Source of the DNA: Phoronis ovalis
Taxonomy: Eukaryota; Phoronida; Phoronidae
Direction: 5' to 3'
Assembly: GCA_028565635.1 (NCBI GenBank)
Contig: JAOXYB010042304.1
Coordinates: 1 to 12,823 of the forward strand
Length of the DNA stretch: 12,823 nucleotides
Made by a program: the position numbers and the translations under genes. This document shows positions 1 through 6,818 of this stretch, one piece after another. Below the pieces are notes generated by a model that saw nothing but the letters and a program-made list of their open reading frames with translations, was not told the origin of the DNA and searched no databases. Position 1 is the stretch's first letter. Each line of letters opens with the position of its first letter.

Positions 1-159
1 ACCATCGTATTTTACTAGGGTAATATTTTCCGAGTTAATTTATAATTAAATTCCTATCTAGTGGGAGCGATGTGGACTGGCAAGTGTCACAAACATTAGA
101 AACATTTGGGCAGAGAGTAACAATAGTCCAAAACGTGGTGATTGTGTAAACATCTCAGA
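1..159 (+). promoter_or_regulatory. 5' flank and 5' UTR of the PTRH2-like gene
   Basis: This is the sequence before the first coding exon. It holds the 5' UTR and possibly part of the promoter. No convincing TATA box or initiator is visible, so no transcription start can be placed. An in-frame TGA at 139-141 lies just before the chosen ATG at 160, so the reading frame cannot extend further upstream without an unseen 5' exon. Confidence 0.4.
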
Positions 160-297
160 ATGACTGAACAGGGCGCAGGGGGTGGTACTGACAAAGGAGA
201 TTCAATGGTACCACAGAGTCGAAGCGAGTTTGAACCAAGAGCAGATTTATTACAGCAGTTAGTGAACATGGGCATTGATGTTAACTTAGCATCCAGG
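160..297 (+). CDS. PTRH2: PTRH2-like exon 1: N-terminus and first half of UBA
   Basis: This exon encodes residues 1-46. A Gly/Ser-rich, probably disordered start (1-25) is followed by UBA helix 1 and the MGI loop. It ends CCAGG|GTGAGT, phase 0. The intron splits the UBA domain after SR. Confidence 0.93.
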
Positions 298-3200
298 GTG
301 AGTAATCAACGTAAATTATTATTAATCTCAGATAGTACTTTGCAATAATAGTCCATGACTATATGCGGTATTTGGTAATCTGTTGTAGGAAGTAAAAGTA
401 CTAGAGATATATAGCCAGGCCTCCACAATAGAGTCATATGTCCTAGACTATGTACCATAGTAGTCCTAGCTTCATAACACTACTATTGCTTTCCTGCAGG
501 AAGCCCTAGGGTCATAGCCCAGATATTGTTAAAACCAGTTGAAGTCATCCTCTTGCAAAGTCACTGTGTCAAAAAATTTGATAAATTCAAAACAAAATTG
601 TTGTCTCTGATACTCTTAGGTTATCTGTCACTTGAAGCTTGATTAATACTCCTCAGCTCAAGGTGACTTTTAGCATACAAATCCATGCAAGATGGGAAAT
701 TTCGTATTAGTGATAATGGATTTGTATGCTATAAGTCACCTTGAGGAGTATTAATCACACTTCAAGTGATAGATAAGCCAAGACATATCATAGACAAACA
801 AAACAACAATTATTGTTATTGAATAATATACTGTTTGAATTTATTGAATTTTTTAACGCACGGCTATATTTTTCCAACAAGCTAACTTTACTGGTTCTAG
901 CACTATCTTCGCCAGAAGTGATAGTAGGGTCATAAGCTAGGACTAGTACCATAGTGGGTTCATGTATCTAGTGTATTAAATTATAGTTATGTAATAGGGA
1001 TCATTTAAAATTTAGCCTATAGATTTAGACTGATAGTCAGTTTGTATGTAGATTGTCTGTTGCACATGTCTAAATGTACCTGTACGACTAAGTTGCTTTA
1101 CAGAAGTCCTGATAAATATTTTCCAACAGTCCAGTTCCTCTCCAATGTTTTTAATGTGGAGATCAGCTTACCATGAAAGGCTTTATAATACTGCAAAGTC
1201 TTATTAAGGTTGCCACTTATGTTAGCATCTTGATTATATTTCAGGCTTTGTATTATAGTGGAAATTACAGTGTGGAATTGGCTGCATCATGGATATATGA
1301 GAATGAAGACCGAGTAAGTTAAAGGGGTTACAAAATCTGATTGTAAAAATCTGTGCCATATATGTACTGTGGGCATTTATCCAGGGACGACACAGATTTT
1401 TAGCTTGTGTGTTTTTAAAAGTTGATCCAGTTTGTGGGAACAGATATACCTTAGATCATAGCAGGTTTGCTAAATAAATACTCTTAATTTATTTCATATA
1501 GACCAAAATATTTATTTATCAGGTTTTGGGTACACATAAATATTGTTTTTTAGATCTTTGCCACACAGCTGTACCCTGTATTTTGGCCAGTGTCTCCCCC
1601 CTAATGTGCTTGACATTTCATAATGTACTAACTTCTTAAATCCCCATTAATATGCTGCAATAAACATTTTTTAATGCCTACTAACTGCAAATTATATAAC
1701 ATGGATGATGTCATTAGATTCAGTATAAATAAATTTTGTGCCAGATTGTGGGCCCACCCCTTTCTACAGTGTCAATGGATTCAAAATCTGGCTAAAAACA
1801 ATCCTTCGTCACGTGGAATGAACTGTCCCCTGAGGCAGCAGGAAATCCGCAACCTGAGGATTGGACAAGTTTAAGCCTGATGCCTATAGATTCTTTTTCT
1901 GGATTAGGTAATGACAAACAACAAGTGTCATCACTAACCCACTATCTCACAGAACTTTCATGAACATTCATGCAGAAATGCTTTAAAAATGACTTGTTTA
2001 GAACTCTATTTTATATTTCAGTCAGATTCTAGTGAAGAAGATGCTGTTGAAGATTTCTTGGCTGCTTCAGATTTTTACAAAATGGTTTTTGTTGTTAACA
2101 CGGAACTGAACATGGGTGTTGGGAAAGTCGCTGCTCAAGTATGTTACTATAGCACCTGACCCAGGGCTTTAAATTCAGTAGATAAAACATGGAACTATTC
2201 AAAATTCTGTATTTTTTTCCATTTCATAATAGGATGTATGCTGTGTATAAAATAGCTGATTAGATGTAAATACAGGCTTAGTCTAGGTAAACCAAGATGG
2301 TACATAAGATGCTGTCTACAACTGAAACAAATTTAAATGTATCTAAGACACAGCTTTAGACCATTGAAAATTACATGTAAAAAAATAGTTTATGTTTACT
2401 TTATATAAGTCAAAGATGTATAGACTATGTAGATGTATAGACTATGTAGATGTATAGACTGTCTGTTTTTTCTTCTGGATCTTAGTTTATTCCTTATATA
2501 TTAAATGTAGTTGCTATTTTCTGTAGGTAGCCCATGCTGCTCTTGGATTGTTTCGACAAATGTGGGAAGAACAAGACAAATATGCTGCTATGATTATGCA
2601 GTGGGAACAATTTGGGTATGTACTGTAAAGCAATTAAATTGGTCGGAAAGATGCAGTGTTCTGGTACTTGACATATCACAATCATGTTCTAAACCTGTAT
2701 CAATCTCAGCTAGTTCCTAACAGAGTATCTGGATGGGTGTTGATATTTAAATACCATTGGCAGTCAAGTCATCATGTCATCCTGCATCATTGCACAGTAA
2801 TGAGATTTGCTTAATCTTTGTCTCTGGTCAAGCCTAAAAAGTGGTTGTGTTTAGTCTTTTGTTGGTATCTTGAAATTACTAAGTAACAGTACTGATGGTG
2901 TAACCAATAGTTATTGCCTCATCTCTGTACATTTGTGACCAAGTATTGCTTTTAAGCTTTAACTGATGTACTAATTTGCAGTTTTAAACATTGGCATGGG
3001 ATTCTACTCCATTATAATACCAGGGCTTCCTAACACTGTCACATGCAATTATAACTGATTATCACAATCCCCCCTACAATTATTTTTATTGACCATATGG
3101 ATCAGATTCATTGATCATTCACCATCAGTTTATCCAGCAAGGACAATTTATGAGTAACACTCACTAGGTTTGTTGAACACTTGCCTTCTAGTTTAATACT

Positions 3201-3813
3201 CAGGGCTACCTAGTATCCACTGATCATCGCATACAATCGTTGTTGTTCTAAAATGTGTACTTCTCTTTTTTTGAAGCCTATGCTGTTCTGCCTGTATTTA
3301 CTAAAAATAAAACAAAAAATCATTATTCCTGATTCAAATCTGAAACACTGTTTGTGTTAAAAATAAATTGAAAAAAGATGTGGATGGATTTCTTTGTATT
3401 TCAGGGAGACAAAAATTGTGCTAAAAGGTGAAAATACTGGTCAGTTAAAGCACTTAGCAGGTACAGCAACATCAAAAGGATTACCTAACTATATAGTTCA
3501 AGATGCTGGAAGGACACAGGTAACTGAGACATTAGTGTGTGTGTGTGAGTGTGTCGACTCAAAATAAAAGAATCAATAAGTTTGGGAAAGATAGCCAAAC
3601 TGTAATCTTCGTAACTTTCTACCTGTACATTGTAATTGTTTGAATGGAACACAGAAAAAAGGAACTTAGATAACAAATCTTACATAATCAATATGTAAAT
3701 GTCATAGTATTGTAATCCATTTTCAGATTGCAGCTGGATCAACAACAGCATTAGCAATAATGGGGAAAGTGGATCTTGTAGACCAAGTCACTGGAACTCT
3801 TAAGCTGTTATAA
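160..3813 (+). CDS. PTRH2: Peptidyl-tRNA hydrolase 2 with N-terminal UBA domain (six exons, complete)
   Basis: The coding exons are 160-297, 1245-1313, 2022-2138, 2527-2615, 3405-3519 and 3727-3813. All introns are GT-AG, and the exons join in frame to 204 residues plus TAA. PTH2 enzymes cleave the ester bond of peptidyl-tRNA released from stalled ribosomes and so recycle the tRNA. Residues about 27-69 form a UBA domain, with the MGI loop at 37-39 and helix 3 ending SWIYENED. An acidic linker (about 70-85) follows, and residues about 87-204 are the PTH2 fold. The family signature MGVGKVAAQVAHA (100-112) carries the expected catalytic Lys104. DAGRTQ (171-176) gives Asp171 and Thr175, matching the Lys/Asp/Thr set of archaeal Pth2 in order and spacing. 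The C-terminus VTGTLKLL is typical. Human PTRH2 has a mitochondrial signal anchor and no UBA. Here no hydrophobic N-terminal segment is seen, so a cytosolic, ubiquitin-binding enzyme is inferred. The ATG at 160 has A at -3 and an in-frame stop upstream. Confidence 0.95.
452..460. repeat. Left target-site duplication GTACCATAG
   Basis: This 9-bp sequence touches the left terminal inverted repeat and is repeated exactly, in direct orientation, touching the right one at 946-954. Confidence 0.85.
461..945. mobile_element. Foldback MITE with 12-bp TIRs and 9-bp target duplication (MULE-like)
   Basis: This is a 485-bp palindromic element inside intron 1 of the PTRH2-like gene. The termini are perfect 12-bp inverted repeats, TAGTCCTAGCTT (461-472) and AAGCTAGGACTA (934-945). 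They are flanked by identical direct copies of GTACCATAG (452-460 and 946-954), a 9-bp target-site duplication. Pairing continues inwards in register: 571-592 with 834-854, AACCAGT 533-539 with ACTGGTT 890-896, and a strong central stem 618-686 with 716-779 around a 29-base loop. The left arm of the central stem carries one 5-base insertion. There is no coding capacity. A 9-bp duplication plus long inverted arms is typical of non-autonomous Mutator-like (MULE) elements. The superfamily is inferred; the element structure is directly visible. Confidence 0.85.
946..954. repeat. Right target-site duplication GTACCATAG
   Basis: This is the exact direct copy of 452-460. The lack of mismatches suggests an insertion that is not very old. 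Confidence 0.85.
1245..1313 (+). CDS. PTRH2: PTRH2-like exon 2: second half of UBA
   Basis: This exon encodes residues 47-69, UBA helices 2 and 3 (ALYYSGNYSVELAASW and on). The acceptor is tatatttcag, the donor CGA|GTAAGT, and both ends are phase 0. Skipping it would keep the frame but destroy the UBA domain. Confidence 0.93.
1314..2021 (+). other. PTRH2-like intron 2 (708 bases)
   Basis: This is a phase 0 intron between the UBA domain and the linker exon. It contains a 12-bp perfect inverted repeat (1344-1355 with 1391-1402). The short open frame at 1674-1874 has no recognisable domain and is probably chance. Confidence 0.9.
1344..1402. repeat. 12-bp inverted repeat in intron 2
   Basis: TAAAAATCTGTG (1344-1355) pairs perfectly with CACAGATTTTTA (1391-1402) around a 35-base spacer. 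No target duplication is evident, so it could be a short hairpin or the relic of a small element. Confidence 0.5.
2022..2138 (+). CDS. PTRH2: PTRH2-like exon 3: acidic linker and catalytic Lys
   Basis: This exon encodes residues 70-108. An acidic linker (SDSSEEDAVED) is followed by the first beta strand of the PTH2 fold (YKMVFVVNTEL) and the start of the signature loop containing Lys104. The acceptor is tatatttcag at 2012-2021 and the donor CAA|GTATGT. Both ends are phase 0. Confidence 0.95.
2139..2526 (+). other. PTRH2-like intron 3 (388 bases)
   Basis: This is a phase 0 intron that interrupts the PTH2 signature between AAQ and VAHA. It carries the 17-base minisatellite at 2414-2460 near its 3' end. 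Nothing else is recognised. Confidence 0.9.
2414..2460. repeat. 17-bp minisatellite, about 2.8 copies
   Basis: The unit AGATGTATAGACTATGT is repeated exactly at 2414-2430 and 2431-2447, followed by a partial copy at 2448-2460. The identical units suggest recent slippage, so copy number may vary between individuals. Confidence 0.9.
2527..2615 (+). CDS. PTRH2: PTRH2-like exon 4: PTH2 helix 1
   Basis: This exon encodes residues 109-137 plus two bases of Gly138. It completes the signature (VAHAALG) and encodes the following helix up to QWEQFG. It ends phase 2 at GG|GTATGT. Confidence 0.95.
2616..3404 (+). other. PTRH2-like intron 4 (789 bases)
   Basis: This is the only phase 2 intron of the gene. 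I see no convincing gene, RNA or intact mobile element. The short frames on both strands near 2494-2720 overlap exon 4 and are shadows of it. Confidence 0.85.
3405..3519 (+). CDS. PTRH2: PTRH2-like exon 5: DAGRTQ active-site loop
   Basis: This exon encodes the last base of Gly138 and residues 139-176. The order is strand ETKIVLKG, a helix, then NYIVQDAGRTQ with the conserved Asp171 and Thr175. The acceptor is gtatttcag and the donor CAG|GTAACT. Confidence 0.95.
3535..3554. repeat. GT microsatellite in intron 5
   Basis: This is a GT run interrupted once by GA. It lies just inside the 207-base intron 5 (3520-3726), about 15 bases after the donor. Confidence 0.8.
3727..3813 (+). CDS. PTRH2: PTRH2-like exon 6: C-terminus and stop
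   Basis: This exon encodes residues 177-204 (IAAGSTTALAI through VTGTLKLL) and ends with TAA at 3811-3813. The sequence IAxGS and the VTG-LKL ending are typical of PTH2 enzymes. Confidence 0.95.
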   Translation: MAAGSTTALAIMGKVDLVDQVTGTLKLL

Positions 3814-4092
3814 TGACATGATAGCCACAGATTTAGGTTTTATATGATCCTGTTCAAGATTTTACTACACAATGGACTAATTACAATGGATGGAGCCACC
3901 AGTTGCATACCCCAAAATTCCCAGATAGTCTCCCTTCATGAATGAACTGCGCAAATGTGCTGACAAATTCGTGATTGTTCATTCACAAAAAGCAGCATTC
4001 TGGGAAAGTTTGAGTTTTATAACCTATGCATGCCACTGGTGTATTTAACTGTAACATTTTGGTCATTGACAAATAATAATTGAGAAAATAAA
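3814..4092 (+). other. PTRH2-like 3' UTR, to first polyadenylation signal
   Basis: This follows the TAA at 3811-3813. AATAAA at 4087-4092 is followed by GT-rich sequence from about 4110, so cleavage near 4105-4115 is likely. A 9-bp inverted repeat, TGAATGAAC (3939-3947) with GTTCATTCA (3977-3985), could form a hairpin in the UTR. A second AATAAA at 4447-4452 could give a longer form. Confidence 0.6.
4087..4092 (+). terminator. Polyadenylation signal AATAAA of the PTRH2-like gene
   Basis: A canonical hexamer lies 274 bases after the stop codon, with GT-rich sequence downstream. It is the best candidate for the main 3' end. Confidence 0.6.
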
Positions 4093-4446
4093 GCTGCCAC
4101 AGCTGAGCCATGGTGTACAATGGCTGAACTCCATGTACTGCTTGGTGCTACCTGTATATAGTTTTAGTTCATTAATGATTAATTGTTATGTTCTTCAAGT
4201 TAGAGCAAATGACATTCAAAATTTTATTCTTTAACTTCTTTTATTACTAAAAATATTATAATGAACATTATTTTCTTATAGATGCTGCAATCTTGTGCCT
4301 TTCCCGGCAGCCAAAGCTTTGAACTGCTACTTTTTCAAAAAACTGAAACCTCACAAAGTTGTGTCCATTACTACATTTGTTGAAATAACTAATTTTATAT
4401 TTTCATTTTTTTTATAAAAGTATTTTTTGTTCTTACTGGTAACCAA

Positions 4447-4452
4447 AATAAA
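4447..4452 (+). terminator. Possible distal polyadenylation signal
   Basis: A second plus-strand AATAAA lies 360 bases beyond the first in very AT-rich DNA, so it may be chance. Confidence 0.3.
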
Positions 4453-4656
4453 TGTAAAAAAGTTTCCTGTCAAAAATCAATCTTTACAATTTTGAAAAAG
4501 ATCCAAATGTTGTAAAAACGTTTTTTTAAATGTGTATCATTTTAATGAGCTTATACATATATTTACAAATTTAAAAAAATCATTTAATTTATTTCTATTT
4601 AAGAATTACTTCTTAGGCATTAGAATTAGGCAGCCACTGTGTTTTAGATCAAATCA

Positions 4657-4678
4657 GTAGGTAGGTAGGTAAGTAGGT
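4657..4678. repeat. GTAG tetranucleotide microsatellite
   Basis: About five GTAG units, one changed to GTAA, lie between the two convergent genes. Confidence 0.8.
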
Positions 4679-5080
4679 CTCTTGGTGTATGGAAATGATG
4701 AGAATTTACGCTGATAAAAATGTTTCGCCATTTTCCACTGAAATGTTAAAAATAACATACACATTTCATGGTGACACGGGAGAGTGGGATATACTGTAGC
4801 TCGTCTTCAAGGTGGCACTTAGCTTAATGAATCAGCAAGCTTTAATTGTTGTGTGCTATATATTAAGTAATTTCTGAAATGCTAAGCAGCAATGTAATCT
4901 GACCAGCAATGTACGGTGGTACAAACTGCCAACTACGCTACACAACTTACTATTAATGGCAAATGTGGTAAAATATTAGCAAGCAGTATCATTTATCGTG
5001 GAAAGTTGATTGATGAACTCCTTGAAGTATTTGAATCAAAAAGATAAGAATTTAAAGCAACGCATGTATTGAGTATTGCT

Positions 5081-5086
5081 TTTATT
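5081..5086 (-). terminator. Possible TMCC polyadenylation signal (distal)
   Basis: This is a minus-strand AATAAA about 1.6 kb after the stop. It is an alternative 3' end. Confidence 0.3.
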
Positions 5087-5602
5087 TCTGTGAGCTATTG
5101 AGAAGTTTTTAAAACTTCATGGTAAAACATGCCTAAATAATAAAATGAACCACATTTTCTCAAAAATCAATTCATTAATATAAACAAAACATAAAATGAA
5201 TAGCATAGTCGTGTATGACATGTAATACTTATATTTAAGACTTGTGTTTGTGGTAAGAAATAATAATATCGTGAATATCGTTCCAAGTTTAACCCCTTGC
5301 CTAATGGAACAAATGCCACATTGCCACTGATACACTCCACTTTTAGGAGTACTTGATTATGCCAGATATCTTGTTGTTTAAGTAGCCGTAATATATTGTT
5401 TAAACCAAACAAAATGGGTACAATTGTTTACAACAGGCTTGACGGTTGAACATCCACAAAACCTGAGATTGTAAACTTGCCTTATTTCAAAATTCAAAAG
5501 CAGATATTCTGCTTAACACAGATCCATTAGAGAGTCACACACTAATCAATCAAAATTCTTCAATGTTGTATAACAACATGCACCGGATATTAAACAAAAT
5601 AA

Positions 5603-5608
5603 TTTATT
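5603..5608 (-). terminator. Possible TMCC polyadenylation signal (proximal)
   Basis: This is a minus-strand AATAAA about 1.08 kb after the TMCC stop. It lies immediately beyond the inverted repeats in the direction of transcription. Confidence 0.35.
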
Positions 5609-5618
5609 AGAACTCAAC

Positions 5619-5722
5619 CTGAAACTTTAATATTAACATATCTTGGATATTGGTACTCTCGACTTCTTAGAAGTATATGTAAGCACAAATTATTGAACAT
5701 ATGATTCATATTAAAGTTTCAG
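5619..5722. repeat. 104-bp inverted-repeat unit in TMCC 3' UTR
   Basis: CTGAAACTTTAATAT (5619-5633) is perfectly inverted at 5708-5722, and imperfect pairing continues inwards. A small palindrome, ACTTCT-T-AGAAGT (5662-5674), sits in the loop. It could be a tiny MITE, but no flanking duplication is clear, or a structured UTR element. Confidence 0.6.
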
Positions 5723-5729
5723 AAGTCTC

Positions 5730-5759
5730 GTAACACTTCTATGAAATTACAAGTGTTAC
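5730..5759. repeat. 9-bp hairpin next to the inverted repeat
   Basis: GTAACACTT (5730-5738) pairs perfectly with AAGTGTTAC (5751-5759) around a 12-base loop, only 7 bases after the 104-bp inverted repeat. Confidence 0.6.
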
Positions 5760-6685
5760 TTTTTTCCAAAATTTATATACATTAAAGCAAAATTGCCATT
5801 AGAGTAGTTGTTTTATACCAGTTTTACTGCAGATTTCTGAATGTCATATATCTCCATGTATAAATAAAAGCAGTGATTTGTGTCACACAAAAATGGACCT
5901 TGAGTAACTTGAATAATACAAACTTCATAATGTAAGAGATTAGCCCGTCTGCAAAAAAAATATGTGAATGTGGAAACTGTAATTAATATAACAGTTTGAA
6001 TTCACATCAATGATCACGAGTGTATAAATTAAAATAAAAGTTCTGTGAATAGATTTAATAGAAATGAGGCATAGATTTAGGCCTTGTCCACATGTAACAG
6101 CATCATAAACGTGCGACGAAATAGTATGTATAAAAGAGGATATTAAGTGACTCAGAAATCTTCAATAATAAACCGGGTATGTCTGCATACACTGAATTGC
6201 ACTTGTTTTACAATCATTATGCTTCTGATTCTTATCTTTTTTCAACTAATACAGCCAACAAAAATGTTCGTTTTTTAAAACATCTTAAATGTACATATTT
6301 TTTAATCTATAACTCAAAATTAATAACTACCTCTGATACCGGAAATTGTTTAAGCACAGAAATGAAAAGCATCCTTATGGTTTCTAAGTCTCACTTGGAA
6401 TATTTTTGCATTGATAATTAAAGTTCTGTTCCACACTAAATTCCCAATGTGCACAAAATAGATCACAGACTTAGCTATTAACAATACTGTTCAGATGTCT
6501 ACACTTTCTCCAGTTATATGTACAGAGCAGCTTTCTGTAACTGTTACAAAATTCACATTGACAGATCTTTCTTTGCTTTCAGTTGGTGACACAGTTCAAT
6601 CCTGGTGTTAATCTAAACTGCTTTCATGTCAAAATGTTTTTTAAAACATAAATTAAAAGAGAATCTTTGTAGCGAGTGTTGTGTG

Positions 6686-6818
6686 TTATTTGTCAAAGAA
6701 TTGTCGTATACTGTTGTATTTCTCTTTGAATAAAAGTGATAGATTGTTGTAGATTTCTACATGTTGTGCAACCACAATAAACACCATTATTAACATAATC
6801 AACACGATGATCCGTAAC
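6686..6818 (-). CDS. TMCC: TMCC exon k: second membrane helix, tail and stop
   Basis: This exon encodes the last base of Arg410 and residues 411-453, then TAA at 6688-6686. [17 protein letters not shown] is the second membrane helix. A 23-residue basic, aromatic tail ending FFDK follows and does not closely match the vertebrate tail. Confidence 0.9.

Larger units (their letters stand above)
298..1244 (+). other. PTRH2-like intron 1 (947 bases)
   Basis: This is a phase 0 intron splitting the UBA domain. More than half of it is the foldback element at 461-945. I see no gene or RNA in the remaining flanks, 298-451 and 955-1244. Confidence 0.9.
4115..5080. other. Convergent intergenic region
   Basis: This AT-rich stretch lies between the likely 3' end of the PTRH2-like gene and the most distal likely 3' end of the TMCC gene. 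I see only homopolymer runs, the GTAG microsatellite and scattered AATAAA-type hexamers on both strands. No coding region or structural RNA is recognisable. Confidence 0.6.
5081..6685 (-). other. Putative long 3' UTR of the TMCC gene
   Basis: This is the minus-strand sequence after the TMCC stop. No AATAAA on the minus strand occurs close to the stop. ATTAAA is at 6059-6054, and AATAAA at 5608-5603 and 5086-5081. The UTR is therefore probably 0.6 to 1.6 kb, with the end uncertain. It contains the inverted repeats at 5619-5722 and 5730-5759. Open frames here (5117-5335 and 5167-5412 minus, 6179-6421 plus) show no domain or family resemblance. Confidence 0.45.

Noticed and set aside
1674-1874. 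Open frame of 66 codons in PTRH2 intron 2
   Set aside because: Exons 2 and 3 join perfectly without it, no domain is recognisable, and it is not flanked by fitting splice sites.
2494-2720. Short frames on both strands over exon 4
   Set aside because: They are shadows of PTRH2 exon 4 in other frames.
5117-5412. Two overlapping minus-strand frames of 72 and 81 codons
   Set aside because: They lie in different frames over the same AT-rich stretch within the putative TMCC 3' UTR. Neither shows a domain; their hydrophobic look comes from T-rich codons.
6179-6421. Plus-strand open frame of 80 codons in the intergenic region
   Set aside because: It is antisense to the putative TMCC 3' UTR. It has no family resemblance, no splice or promoter context and chance-like composition in AT-rich DNA.
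6570-6605. B-box-like GTTCAATCC, a possible tRNA or SINE promoter
   Set aside because: No matching A box at the right distance and no cloverleaf could be found.
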